In this document: positions 1-8,587 of the stretch, piece after piece
Layout of the letters: every line of letters starts with the position of its first letter
Numbering within the stretch: position 1 is the first letter of the stretch
Source of the DNA: Flavobacteriales bacterium
Lineage (GTDB): Bacteria; Bacteroidota; Bacteroidia; Flavobacteriales_F; PHOS-HE28
Direction: 5' to 3'
Assembly: GCA_016700415.1 (NCBI GenBank)
Contig: CP065018.1
Span: 1,742,001-1,806,000, forward strand
Length of the DNA stretch: 64,000 bases
Notes under the pieces: generated by a model
What the model was told of the DNA's origin: nothing
The model's input: the letters and a program-made list of their open reading frames with translations, nothing else
The model's database searches: none
Program-made: the position numbers and the translations under genes

Positions 1-674
1 GCCTGCACTTCCACCGGAACGGTGCGTGCGTCGTCATCCTGTTTGAAGGCTTCAACGGAAGGCAGCACCACGCTGTGCTTGCTTCCTGTGCGGTGGTTCA
101 GCGCGGCGATGAGGTCGCGGGCCACGCCCCAATGGCCCAAGGCATCGGAACGGTTGGGCGTAAGGCCGATCTCGATCACGTGGTCGCTTTTCAGTTGCAG
201 TTGCTCAGCGGCAGGCGTACCCGTTTTTGCGGAAGCGTCCAGCACCATGATGCCGGCGTGGTCCGTGCCGAGCCCGAGCTCATCCGCAGCGCAGATCATA
301 CCCATGCTCTCCACGCCGCGGATCTTCGCTTTCTTGATGGTGAACGGCTCACCGCCCACGGGGTGCAATTCCGCCCCGACGGTCGCCACGAGCACCTTCT
401 GCCCGGCGGCCACATTAGGCGCGCCACAGACGATCTGGGAAGGTTCCCCGGCACCGAAGTCCACGGCGCATACCTGCAGGCGATCGGCATCGGGATGCAT
501 ACTACAGCTGACCACTTCGCCTACCACCACCCCGGCCAACATGCCCGGCACGGACTCCACCGCTTCCACGCTTTCCACCTCCAGCCCGGTGCTGGTGAGG
601 ATGTCCGCCGCTTCATAGGGCGAAAGGGCTTCGGTGTCGATCAAGGTGAGGAGCCAGTTCCAGGAAATGCGCAT
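1..674 (-). CDS. pheT: Phenylalanyl-tRNA synthetase beta subunit, N-terminal part (cut by window edge)
   Basis: The beta subunit of the heterotetrameric PheRS charges tRNA-Phe; its N-terminal half binds tRNA and edits misacylated Tyr. The visible 224 residues begin MRISWNWLLTLID, the usual start of bacterial PheT, and carry the EMAP/OB-type tRNA-binding domain at about 40-150, with HPDADRLQVC at 60-69 and the GAPN motif near 84. The NRSDALGHWGVARDL segment that opens the B3/B4 region follows near 175. The C-terminal two thirds lie beyond position 1. The start ATG at 674-672 is supported by a TACTTTCG box 19 bases upstream. It is transcribed away from the YhhN gene. Confidence 0.96.
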   Translation of the reverse strand, partial: MRISWNWLLTLIDTEALSPYEAADILTSTGLEVESVEAVESVPGMLAGVVVGEVVSCSMHPDADRLQVCAVDFGAGEPSQIVCGAPNVAAGQKVLVATVGAELHPVGGEPFTIKKAKIRGVESMGMICAADELGLGTDHAGIMVLDASAKTGTPAAEQLQLKSDHVIEIGLTPNRSDALGHWGVARDLIAALNHRTGSKHSVVLPSVEAFKQDDDARTVPVEVQ

Positions 675-692
675 GGAGGAATGAATAGGCCG

Positions 693-700
693 CGAAAGTA
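693..700 (-). promoter_or_regulatory. Bacteroidota -7 box of pheT
   Basis: On the minus strand this reads TACTTTCG followed by CGG, matching the TAnnTTTG-type -7 element used by the Bacteroidota primary sigma factor. It lies 18 bases before the pheT ATG. Confidence 0.5.
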
Positions 701-761
701 GCCACGGGGTCTGCGATGGAAGTCTGTCGGGATGGCTCGCCCGCTTACCTTCGGCGCTTCA

Positions 762-1493
762 ATGGATCCAAAGAAGAACCTGGTCCTTAACGGCAGTATC
801 TACTCGCTTGCCCTGATCGGCACGTGCATCGCGCAGTTGAAGGGCCTGCACACGCTGGAATGGCTATGCAAGCCGTTGCTGATGATCATGCTCTCCTCTT
901 GGTTCTTTTTCAACAGCCGCCGCGTAGGTGACCGGTTCACGCTGTTGGTCCAAGCGGGGCTGTTCTTCTCCCTCATTGGCGACATTGCCTTGATGTTCAC
1001 TTATGTGGACGACTTCAACTTTCTCATCGGCCTCAGCGCGTTCTTCCTTGCCCAGCTTTGCTATGCCTTTGCCTTCGCGCAGAACATTTCTGAGGTCGGG
1101 GGCATGGAAGGCCTGCTGGTCCCCATCCTGATCGCATTCGGTATCGGCACCTATGCTTTCTTTTTCGCTTGGGACCTCATGCCGCACTTGGATGATGGCT
1201 TAGGCTTGCCCGTGATCGCTTACGTGGCAGCCATCGCGCTGATGGGCATTCTGGCGGGGTTCCGTTACCGGCGCACCTACCCGCGCAGCTTTTGGCTGGT
1301 GTTCATCGGCTCGTTGCTCTTTATCGCCTCGGACAGCATGCTGGCTTGGGACCGCTTCCGTTTCCCGCTGATGGGGGCGCAGGTCGGGATCATCATCACG
1401 TACGCCATCGCGCAGTTCTTGATCGCCGCAGGCGCATTGGCGCATGTGCTGGATCCGGACCAGTTGCGGAGACGGCAGGCACTGACGACTTGA
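762..1493 (+). CDS. YhhN family membrane protein (lysoplasmalogenase-like)
   Basis: A 243-residue protein that is almost entirely hydrophobic, with about eight predicted membrane spans, conserved polar residues in the segment SLIGDIALMF, and the late LFIASDSMLAW segment. Both are typical of the YhhN/TMEM86 family, whose animal member hydrolyses lysoplasmalogen; the bacterial role is less clear. An upstream ATG at 732 is open, but TACCTTCG at 746-753 fits a -7 box, which makes the ATG at 762 the likely start. It is divergent from pheT and convergent with recG. Family membership is fairly sure; the substrate is not. Confidence 0.8.
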   Translation: MDPKKNLVLNGSIYSLALIGTCIAQLKGLHTLEWLCKPLLMIMLSSWFFFNSRRVGDRFTLLVQAGLFFSLIGDIALMFTYVDDFNFLIGLSAFFLAQLCYAFAFAQNISEVGGMEGLLVPILIAFGIGTYAFFFAWDLMPHLDDGLGLPVIAYVAAIALMGILAGFRYRRTYPRSFWLVFIGSLLFIASDSMLAWDRFRFPLMGAQVGIIITYAIAQFLIAAGALAHVLDPDQLRRRQALTT

Positions 1494-1501
1494 GTGTTGG
1501 A

Positions 1502-1620
1502 CGCGGAGGCGCAGAGAATACAACCTTTTCTCGATCTCATAAGTGCCTGACGGAATGTGACGCATCGTAGCGTTCATCGTCCCGGATCTGACTATTCCTC
1601 TGCGTCTCTGCGCCTTCGCG
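1502..1620. repeat. Intergenic inverted-word element, copy 1
   Basis: CGCGGAGGCGCAGAG at 1502-1516 is repeated in inverse as CTCTGCGCCTTCGCG at 1606-1620 (14 of 15 match), preceded by a second related word, CTCTGCGT, at 1598-1605. About 90 bases of unrelated core lie between. The element fills the gap between the converging YhhN and recG genes. Elements of the same design occur at 46087-46184 and 56114-56262. Confidence 0.6.
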
Positions 1621-1638
1621 GCCAAAACCTTATTACTC

Positions 1639-3741
1639 TTATCCGATCCGCCCCCACACCGCCTTTTCCCGCATCTGTTCCCGTAAGTTGCCCGCAATCG
1701 CGGCATTCTTCGGGTCCTGAAGCTCCGGGTCCTCGTCCAAAAGCCGCTGCGCCACACGCCGTGCCTGTTGCAGGAGGTCAGCGTCCTCCACCAAATTGGC
1801 CAGATACAGTTGCGGGATACCGCTCTGCTGTGTGCCCATGATATCACCCGGTCCGCGCAACCGCAGGTCCACCTCACTGATCTCGAAGCCGTCCTGCGTG
1901 CGGACCATGGTGTTGATGCGTGTGCGTGAGTCGTTGCCGAGCTTGTCACCGGTCATCAGGATGCAGTAGCTGTGCTCGGCCCCGCGCCCCACCCGGCCGC
2001 GCAACTGGTGCAACTGCGACAGCCCGAATCGTTCCGCGTTCTCCACCACCATCACACTGGCGTTGGGCACGTCCACGCCCACCTCGATCACCGTGGTGGC
2101 CACGAGCACGTTCGTCTCTCCTTTCACGAAGCGCGCCATCTCGTAGTCCTTCACTTCAGGCGTCATGCGACCGTGCACGATGCCCACTGCGTACTTCGGC
2201 AGCGGGAAGCGCCGCGACAGGCTTTCGTAGCCGTCGGTGACGTCCTTCAGGTCGCTCTTTTCGCTCTCCTCGATCAGCGGGTACACCACGTAGACCTGCC
2301 GTCCCTTGTCGATCTCCGATCCCAGAAAATCGAAGACGGCGTTGCGTGCATGGTCGTCGCGATGAACGGTCTTGATGGGTTTGCGGCCCGGCGGCAGCTC
2401 ATCGATCACGCTCACGTCGAGGTCGCCATAGAGCGTCATCGCCAGCGTGCGCGGAATGGGCGTGGCGGTCATCACGAGCACGTGCGGGGGCACCTTCGCC
2501 TTGGCCTGCATCCGCGCCCGCTGTGCCACGCCGAAGCGGTGCTGCTCATCGATCACCACCAGGCCCAGTTGCGGGAACACCACGCGGTCCTCCAGCAAGG
2601 CATGCGTGCCCACGAGGATGTGGACTTCGCCCAGCTTCAGTGCTGCGAGCAAGCTCTTGCGCGCGGCGGCTTTGGTGCTTCCTGTGAGGAGGCGCACCAC
2701 CACGGGCAGACCCTCCAGAAAGCGTGAGATGCTCTTGAAGTGCTGTTGCGCAAGGATCTCCGTAGGTGCCAGCATCGCCGCCTGAAAGCCGTTGTCCAGC
2801 GCGATGAGCATACTGAGCAGGGCCACGAGCGTCTTCCCGCTGCCCACGTCGCCTTGCAGCAGGCGGTTCATCTGTTGGCCCGTGCCCATGTCCTTGCGGA
2901 TCTCCTTCACGACACGCTTTTGCGCACCGGTGAGCTCAAAAGGAAGATGGTCGGTATAGAACGAATTGAAGTGCGCTCCCACATGTGCAAAAACGTTGCC
3001 CTTCACATCCTGCTGCATCAACAGTTTCTGCTTGAGGAGCTGAAGCTGGATGTAGAACAGCTCCTCGAATTTAAGCCGCTTGACCGCTATGTCCAAGCGC
3101 TTCTGGTCCTGCGGGAAGTGAGCCTCCGTCACGGCCTCCTCCCTGCTGACGCCGCCAAGCTGCTGCACCAATGTGGCACTGAGCGTTTCCGGCAGCACGC
3201 CGTGCAACTGCGGCAACAGCGCATGGACCAATTTCCCGATACCGCGGCTGTTCAAGCCTTTCGCCGAGGCCTTTTCGGTGGTGCTGTACACGGGTTGCAA
3301 CGGGGTGGCGGCACCCTGGTCCCACGTCAACGCGGACTCGATCTCCGGGTGCGCCAGGTTGAAGCGGTCCCTGAACCAGGTCGGTTTGCCGTAGACGATG
3401 TACTCGCCGCCGTCCTTCAAGATCGGCTGGAGCCAGCGGAGGCCCCTGAACCACACCAGCTCGATTGTGCCCGTGGCGTCCGTCAGTTTCGCCGTGAGCC
3501 GCCGTGCCTGCTTCTCGCCGATCATGCGGACCTCCTTCAGCACACCTCGGAGCTGAACCGCCGTTCCCTCTTCCACAATTTCGGCCACGGCGTTGAAGCG
3601 CATGCGGTCCACGTAGCGGAAGGGATAGTGTAGCAGGAGGTCTCCGAAGGTCCCGACGCCCAATTCCTTGCGCATCAGCTCCGCCCGCTGCGGGCCCACG
3701 CCCTTCAGGTATTCGATCGGTGTTTCCAGCACCTGCGCCAT
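1639..3741 (-). CDS. recG: ATP-dependent DNA helicase RecG
   Basis: RecG is a superfamily 2 double-strand DNA translocase that regresses stalled forks and remodels Holliday junctions. The 700-residue product has the family's full length: an N-terminal wedge/OB domain (about 50-160), Walker A GDVGSGKT at 297-304, the DEQH box in VVIDEQHRFG near 400, VMTATPIPRTLAMT as motif III, and the C-terminal helicase lobe with QLRGRVGRG as motif VI. A longer frame opens at 3786, but the start chosen at 3741 (MAQVLETPIEYLKGVG) fits the family and sits just after a TATTTTCG box at 3746-3753, so the mRNA would be almost leaderless. It is divergent from the antiporter gene. Confidence 0.97.
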   Translation of the reverse strand: MAQVLETPIEYLKGVGPQRAELMRKELGVGTFGDLLLHYPFRYVDRMRFNAVAEIVEEGTAVQLRGVLKEVRMIGEKQARRLTAKLTDATGTIELVWFRGLRWLQPILKDGGEYIVYGKPTWFRDRFNLAHPEIESALTWDQGAATPLQPVYSTTEKASAKGLNSRGIGKLVHALLPQLHGVLPETLSATLVQQLGGVSREEAVTEAHFPQDQKRLDIAVKRLKFEELFYIQLQLLKQKLLMQQDVKGNVFAHVGAHFNSFYTDHLPFELTGAQKRVVKEIRKDMGTGQQMNRLLQGDVGSGKTLVALLSMLIALDNGFQAAMLAPTEILAQQHFKSISRFLEGLPVVVRLLTGSTKAAARKSLLAALKLGEVHILVGTHALLEDRVVFPQLGLVVIDEQHRFGVAQRARMQAKAKVPPHVLVMTATPIPRTLAMTLYGDLDVSVIDELPPGRKPIKTVHRDDHARNAVFDFLGSEIDKGRQVYVVYPLIEESEKSDLKDVTDGYESLSRRFPLPKYAVGIVHGRMTPEVKDYEMARFVKGETNVLVATTVIEVGVDVPNASVMVVENAERFGLSQLHQLRGRVGRGAEHSYCILMTGDKLGNDSRTRINTMVRTQDGFEISEVDLRLRGPGDIMGTQQSGIPQLYLANLVEDADLLQQARRVAQRLLDEDPELQDPKNAAIAGNLREQMREKAVWGRIG

Positions 3742-3805
3742 GGCCCGAAAATAGGCCCGTTCACCGCAATGCGCATTCCGCCACACCGGCTTACTTTACC
3801 CCCGA

Positions 3806-5002
3806 ATGAGCACGTACACTACGCTGGTGATCCTCTGCGGACTGGTCATTTTCTCCTATCTCTTCGACCTGTTCGCCAAACGCACGCGTTTCCCTTCCGT
3901 GGTGCTGTTGATGCTATTGGGCATTGGCATATCACTGCTGACCAATTATCTGGGCGGGGATGTCGGTGATACCAGCAGGCTATTGGCGGTGCTGGGCAAC
4001 GTGGGCTTGATCTTGATCGTGCTGGAGGGCGCGCTGGAGATCCACTTTGACAAAGGCAAGGTGGGCATGCTGCGCCGCGCCTTCCTCTCGGCCCTGCTGG
4101 TGCTCATGGGCACTGCCGCACTGATCGCCCTGGTCCTTAAAATGCTCAGTGATGAAGGCTGGTACATCTGTGTGCTGAACGCACTGCCCTTCGCCGTCAT
4201 CAGCTCGTCCATCGCCATCCCCAGCGTGGCACATATGCGCAAGAAGGACCGCGAGTTCGTGATCTATGAGTCCTCGCTTTCCGACATCCTCGGGATCGTG
4301 GTGTTCGACTTTGTGCTCTACAATGAATCGGTCACCTCCAGATCGATCCTCGGGCTGGGCATGGACATGGGCGCCATCGCCTTGATCTCCGTGGTCTTTT
4401 GCCTCGGTCTGCTCTTCATCATGGGCAAGCTGAAGCACCACATCAAGTTCTTCCTGATCATGTCCGTGCTGGTGATGGTCTATGCCTTGGCGAAGCAGTT
4501 CCACCTCAGTTCGCTCATCATCGTGCTGGCCTTCGGGTTGCTGCTGAACAACGCGGACCGTCTGCATCATCCGGTTTTCGCGCGCGTTTTCCACTACCCG
4601 AAAATGGCCGCCGACCTGGACCAGATGAAGACGCTCACCGCCGAGAGCGCCTTCCTGATCCGCACCTTCTTCTTTTTGCTCTTCGGCTTCAGCATCATCC
4701 TGGGAGAACTGGCGCAATTGCCCGTGCTTGCGCTGGGCGCGTTCATGATCGCGGCGATCTACTTCGCACGCATCGGCATCATGGCCGTGGTGGCCAAAGA
4801 AGAACGGCCCCATGTGCAGCTCATCGCCCCTCGGGGCCTCATCAGCATCTTGTTGTTCTTCAGTATTCCCGCCGCACAAGCACATCCTTTGGTAGGGAAC
4901 GGCGTGCTTTTCGTGGTGATCCTCTGTACCAGTTTGCTGATGTCCTATGGATTGGTCCGGGCGAGGAAGGAGGTGCCTGAGCCGGCGGCCCAAAGGAATT
5001 GA
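3806..5002 (+). CDS. Cation:proton antiporter, CPA1/NhaP-like
   Basis: A 398-residue inner-membrane protein with about 12 hydrophobic spans and no C-terminal regulatory domain. It resembles the sodium/hydrogen exchanger family. The segment YESSLSDILGIVVFDF near residue 152 corresponds to the ion-binding helix, where many family members have Asn-Asp; here it is Ser-Asp. The late segment LIAPRGLISILLFFSIP matches the conserved PRGL region. A TACTTTAC box at 3792-3799 ends only six bases before the ATG, suggesting a very short leader. It probably exports Na+ or K+ in exchange for protons; the cation cannot be read from the sequence. Confidence 0.85.
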   Translation: MSTYTTLVILCGLVIFSYLFDLFAKRTRFPSVVLLMLLGIGISLLTNYLGGDVGDTSRLLAVLGNVGLILIVLEGALEIHFDKGKVGMLRRAFLSALLVLMGTAALIALVLKMLSDEGWYICVLNALPFAVISSSIAIPSVAHMRKKDREFVIYESSLSDILGIVVFDFVLYNESVTSRSILGLGMDMGAIALISVVFCLGLLFIMGKLKHHIKFFLIMSVLVMVYALAKQFHLSSLIIVLAFGLLLNNADRLHHPVFARVFHYPKMAADLDQMKTLTAESAFLIRTFFFLLFGFSIILGELAQLPVLALGAFMIAAIYFARIGIMAVVAKEERPHVQLIAPRGLISILLFFSIPAAQAHPLVGNGVLFVVILCTSLLMSYGLVRARKEVPEPAAQRN

Positions 5003-5015
5003 TCGCAGCGAAGCT

Positions 5016-5462
5016 TCACCAGATCCCCGGTACCAACCGCGCCACACCGCGCATCATCTCCGGGTAATCCGGGTGCTTGGCCGTGAGCTTACGTTCCTCA
5101 TGCCTGATCTTCACCACCAGCACGATCACGGCCACTGCCAGCGCCGTCCACCGCCAGACTGAAGGCGCACCGGACGCCATCGCCGCGCCGCACAGCAGCA
5201 CGGAGAGGTACATCGGGTGCCGTACAAAAGCATAGATGCCGCGCTTGCTCAAGGTGTTTTCCTCACGAGGCATAGGCATTGCGGTGAAGTTGTTGCCACC
5301 CAATGCGGTCGCGGCCAAGATGAACACCAAGAGGCCCAAGGCGAACAGGACCCATCCCCACCATGGCAGGGTCCATCCGCCGCCGAACACCAGCACGGCG
5401 ATGCATGCGAACTGGCCGAATACCAGCAGCGCGCCGAACGGGTCCTTGCGCGCCGGGGTCAT
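5016..5462 (-). CDS. Isoprenylcysteine carboxyl methyltransferase-like membrane protein
   Basis: A 148-residue protein with four hydrophobic spans and the C-terminal ICMT/PEMT-type signature GIYAFVRHPMYLSVLL followed by RHEERKLTAKHPDYPEMM, where RHP and the EE pair form the SAM-binding site in this family. Bacterial members methylate unknown small or lipid substrates. The start at 5462 was chosen over a longer frame from 5483 because it lies four bases after the pdhC stop, so it is probably the last gene of the pdhA-pdhC transcript. The link to pyruvate dehydrogenase is positional only. Confidence 0.8.
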   Translation of the reverse strand: MTPARKDPFGALLVFGQFACIAVLVFGGGWTLPWWGWVLFALGLLVFILAATALGGNNFTAMPMPREENTLSKRGIYAFVRHPMYLSVLLCGAAMASGAPSVWRWTALAVAVIVLVVKIRHEERKLTAKHPDYPEMMRGVARLVPGIW

Positions 5463-5466
5463 TGTC

Positions 5467-6798
5467 TTAGATCGAAGCCGCACCCAACATCAGCACGGGA
5501 TTCTCCAACGAGGCCCGCACCGTTTGCAGGAAAGCCGCCCCCGTGGCACCGTCCACCACACGGTGGTCGCAACTCAAGGTGAGCTTCATGACATGGCCAG
5601 GCACCACCGCACCGTTCTTCACCACAGCGGTGTCCATGATCGCACCCACCGCAAGGATGCACGCATCAGGTGGGTTAATTATGGCCGTGAACTCGTCGAT
5701 ACCGAACATGCCGAGGTTGCTGATGGTGAAGGTGTTCCCTTCCCAATCTTGCGGCTGTAGTTTCTTGTCCTTGGCGCGCTTGGCGAATTCGCGCACCTCT
5801 GCACCGATAGTGCGCAAGGGCTTGGTGTCCGCGAACCGGACCACCGGTACCAGCAGGCCCTCTTCCACCGCCACCGCCACGCCGATGTGGACATGGTCGT
5901 TGTAGCGGACCTTGTCGCCCAGCCAACTGCTGTTCACCTTGGGATGCTGGCGCAGGGCCATGGCACAGGCCTTCACCACCAGATCGTTGTAGCTGACCTT
6001 GTCCGGGGCCACCGCCTTGTTGATGGCTTCACGGGCCGCCATGGCGTTGCCCATGTCCACCGCGATGGTGAGGTAGAAATGCGGTGCACTGAACTTGCTT
6101 TCCGCCAAACGCTTGGCAATGGTCTTACGCATTTGGCTCACCGGCACTTCGGTGAAGGACTCCACTTGCGCGGCCCCAGGTGCCGCGCCAGCGCCGAGAT
6201 AGCTCTCAATGTCGCTCTTAGTAACGCGGCCATCATCGCCCGTGCCACGTACACGGGCAATGTCGATGCCCCGCTCTTCCGCGAGGCGCTTGGCCAAGGG
6301 ACTCGCCTTCACGCGGCCATTGGACGTTGCAGCTTCCGCCATGGCGGTACGCATGGGCGCGAAAGCCTGTGTTGGTGCTGAAGTTCCTGCGCGTGCTTCG
6401 GGCTTTTGCCCAAGTTGTCGATCCGATGTAGGGTCGCTATCCTTAGCGCCCTTCTCCTCCTTTACCTCCTTCACTTCCTTTTCCTCCTTCACTTCCTCTT
6501 CCTCCTTCCCCGCTTTCACCTCAGCCTTCGCTTCCTTCAGGATCTTGCTGATGTCCTCTCCCTTCCTACCGATCACGGCCAGGAGCGAATCCACGGGTGC
6601 GGCCTCACCTGCCGCCACGCCTTGGTGCAGCAGTACGCCGTCATAATAGCTCTCGAACTCCATGGTGGCCTTGTCGGTCTCGATCTCCGCGAGGATATCC
6701 CCGCTCTTCACCGTATCCCCCACCTTTTTCAACCAACTGGACACCACCCCTTCGGTCATGGTGTCGCTGAGCTTGGGCATGTTCACGATCTCCGCCAT
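5467..6798 (-). CDS. pdhC: Pyruvate dehydrogenase E2, dihydrolipoamide acetyltransferase
   Basis: The E2 core transfers acetyl groups from E1 to CoA. The 443 residues comprise one lipoyl domain (1-75; lipoylated Lys43 in ETDKATME), a highly charged Glu/Lys linker (about 90-125) that replaces the usual Ala/Pro linker, a peripheral subunit-binding domain (about 166-200, ending RVTKSDIESYL), and the catalytic domain with the active-site His412 in DHRVVDG. It starts four bases after pdhA stops, so the two are cotranscribed. E1 is encoded here only as the alpha chain; the beta chain and E3 must lie elsewhere. A branched-chain E2 is the alternative, but the pairing with a PdhA-type E1 alpha favours pyruvate. 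Confidence 0.95.
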   Translation of the reverse strand: MAEIVNMPKLSDTMTEGVVSSWLKKVGDTVKSGDILAEIETDKATMEFESYYDGVLLHQGVAAGEAAPVDSLLAVIGRKGEDISKILKEAKAEVKAGKEEEEVKEEKEVKEVKEEKGAKDSDPTSDRQLGQKPEARAGTSAPTQAFAPMRTAMAEAATSNGRVKASPLAKRLAEERGIDIARVRGTGDDGRVTKSDIESYLGAGAAPGAAQVESFTEVPVSQMRKTIAKRLAESKFSAPHFYLTIAVDMGNAMAAREAINKAVAPDKVSYNDLVVKACAMALRQHPKVNSSWLGDKVRYNDHVHIGVAVAVEEGLLVPVVRFADTKPLRTIGAEVREFAKRAKDKKLQPQDWEGNTFTISNLGMFGIDEFTAIINPPDACILAVGAIMDTAVVKNGAVVPGHVMKLTLSCDHRVVDGATGAAFLQTVRASLENPVLMLGAASI

Positions 6799-6801
6799 GG
6801 T

Positions 6802-7851
6802 TCACTCTTTGATGAAAGGATAGTCCTTCTGCTTATACACGTCGATGTACAGTTCGTCCAATGGCGGATACGGGCTCTCCTCCGCGAATTTCACCGATGC
6901 TGCCACCTCCTCCTTGGCCTCATCGTCCATCTTCTCCAGTTGTGCTTCCGTGGCCCATTTTTCTCCCAGCAACTTCCTGCGTACATCCTCCAACGGGTCG
7001 CGGCGCTTGTAGTCCTCCACCTCCTCCTTGGTGCGGTAGCTGCCGGGGTCGCTCATGCTGTGTCCCCTGTACCTGTACGTCTTTATTTCCAGGAGGAAGG
7101 GACCGTTGCCCTCGCGCACATGGGCGGCCGCGTCCGAGAAGGCATTATGGACGTCCTCACAGCGCATGCCGTTCACCGGGGCTGCTGGCATCTCATACGA
7201 AAGCCCGAGCTTGTACAGATCATGCACATTGCTGGTGCGCTCCACGCTGGTGCCCATGGCGTAGTCGTTGTTCTCGATCACGAACACCACGGGCAGCTTC
7301 CAGATCATGGCCATGTTGAAGGTCTCATGCAGGATGCCTTGACGCACGGCACCGTCACCCATGAAGCAATAGGTCACTTGGTCCCCGCCGCGGTATTTGT
7401 CCGCAAAGGCGATGCCCGCACCCATGGCGATCTGGGCGCCTACGATACCGTGCCCCCCGAAGAGGTTGCGCTTCTTGTCGAAGAAGTGCATGCTGCCCCC
7501 CTTGCCTTTGCTGCTGCCGGTGATGCGTCCGTAGAGTTCCGCCATCACTTCCTTCGCCGGGGTGCCCAGCATCAACGGGTGAGCATGGTCGCGATAGGCC
7601 GTGATAATGCGGTCCTCCTTGCCCATCGCGGTGGAGAGACCGGCAAGAATGGCTTCCTGCCCGATGTACAGATGGCAGAACCCCCCGAATTTCTGCTGGG
7701 TGTAAAGCTGCCCGGCCTTCTCCTCGAAGCGCCGCATCAGCAGCATATCCTTGAACCAACGGAGGTAAGTGGCTTTGTCGAAGGTCCGGGTCTCCCCGGT
7801 GGGGTTTTCCTTTTTCCGGGGCTTGGATGAGTTCGCGGTCTTAACGGTCAT
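6802..7851 (-). CDS. pdhA: Pyruvate dehydrogenase E1 component, alpha subunit
   Basis: Thiamine-diphosphate-dependent E1 alpha decarboxylates pyruvate and acetylates E2. The 349-residue chain is of typical length. It contains the early RRFEEKAGQLY and GFCHLYIGQEA segments, the TPP-binding motif running from GDGAVRQG to VIENN (about 165-195), and the phosphorylation-loop-like YRYRGHSMSDPG of the E1 alpha family. It is first in an operon with pdhC, and a TATCTTTG box lies 25 bases upstream. The adjacency to cdd and the type IX secretion genes is a layout seen in other Flavobacteriia. Confidence 0.95.
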   Translation of the reverse strand: MTVKTANSSKPRKKENPTGETRTFDKATYLRWFKDMLLMRRFEEKAGQLYTQQKFGGFCHLYIGQEAILAGLSTAMGKEDRIITAYRDHAHPLMLGTPAKEVMAELYGRITGSSKGKGGSMHFFDKKRNLFGGHGIVGAQIAMGAGIAFADKYRGGDQVTYCFMGDGAVRQGILHETFNMAMIWKLPVVFVIENNDYAMGTSVERTSNVHDLYKLGLSYEMPAAPVNGMRCEDVHNAFSDAAAHVREGNGPFLLEIKTYRYRGHSMSDPGSYRTKEEVEDYKRRDPLEDVRRKLLGEKWATEAQLEKMDDEAKEEVAASVKFAEESPYPPLDELYIDVYKQKDYPFIKE

Positions 7852-7876
7852 TCCGGTCGTTATAAGAATGGGGTCT

Positions 7877-7884
7877 CAAAGATA
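7877..7884 (-). promoter_or_regulatory. Bacteroidota -7 box of the pdhA operon
   Basis: TATCTTTG on the minus strand, 25 bases before the pdhA ATG. It matches TAnnTTTG exactly. Confidence 0.55.
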
Positions 7885-7908
7885 GCCAAGGAGCACGGGG
7901 CTGTACGC

Positions 7909-8403
7909 TCAGCGCGGCTTCTTGCCGAGTTGGGCGCTGTCGAAACAGAGCGGCAGGAGCGTCTCCGCGCTGAAGGTCTCGATCACCGGGCCTTTCACGA
8001 TGCCCATCAACAGGCGCATGGGTCCCTTTTGGCGGCGCTCCTGCTCCACCAAGGCCTGCCTGCAGATGCCGCAAGGTGTCACCGGCTTTGTACCCTTCAC
8101 CTGCGGCACCACGATGGCGATGCTTTCCACTTCGCCTTTGGGCAGCACCGTCATGGCCGCATGCAGCGCGGTGCGTTCGGCACAGATGCCCGCTGGGAAG
8201 CTGGCGTTCTCCTGGTTGCTCCCCGGAACGATCTCCCCGCTTTCCATCCGTATGGCCGCACCCACCTTGAATTTGGAGTAGGGCGCATAGGCGTTTCGCG
8301 CGGCCTTCACCGCCAGTTCCAACAATTCCCTGTCATCGGCCGGTAGTGCCGACCAGGACGGATGCTGCAAATAGTGCAGCGCGATCTTGCGAGTGTTTGC
8401 CAT
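7909..8403 (-). CDS. cdd: Cytidine deaminase
   Basis: This zinc enzyme deaminates (deoxy)cytidine to uridine in pyrimidine salvage. The 164-residue protein shows the CDA fold signatures: APYSKFKVGAA near the N-terminus, the catalytic Cys-Ala-Glu in ICAERTALHAAM, and the second zinc-ligand pair in PCGICRQ. The frame is open to 8538, but the ATG at 8403 follows a TACCTTCG box by 16 bases and gives the family's N-terminus. It lies between the pdh operon and the VTC gene and is divergent from the latter. Confidence 0.95.
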   Translation of the reverse strand: MANTRKIALHYLQHPSWSALPADDRELLELAVKAARNAYAPYSKFKVGAAIRMESGEIVPGSNQENASFPAGICAERTALHAAMTVLPKGEVESIAIVVPQVKGTKPVTPCGICRQALVEQERRQKGPMRLLMGIVKGPVIETFSAETLLPLCFDSAQLGKKPR

Positions 8404-8419
8404 GTTGGAAAAAGGGTGC

Positions 8420-8427
8420 CGAAGGTA
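8420..8427 (-). promoter_or_regulatory. Bacteroidota -7 box of cdd
   Basis: TACCTTCG on the minus strand, 16 bases before the cdd start codon; it rules out the longer open frame. Confidence 0.5.
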
Positions 8428-8587
8428 GCGCCTGCATGGGTTGGTGATCGGAGTTTCTGGTACAGGGCGGAGGGTACATGATACCGAGTGCTTTCGATGC
8501 CCAGATCCGGCCGTCCCTAGCCTACTGTCCTCTACCACTGCTCACTGCCACTCCCCGCTTTCCCTTAGCTTGCCCCGCTTTTTCAAT

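Noticed and set aside
3980..5047. 355-codon minus-strand frame opposite the antiporter
   Set aside because: Very His/Asp/Gln-rich antisense of a hydrophobic protein; no supporting signal.
6406..7830. 474-codon plus-strand frame opposite pdhC/pdhA
   Set aside because: Shadow of the two pdh genes; His/Leu-rich composition typical of antisense frames.
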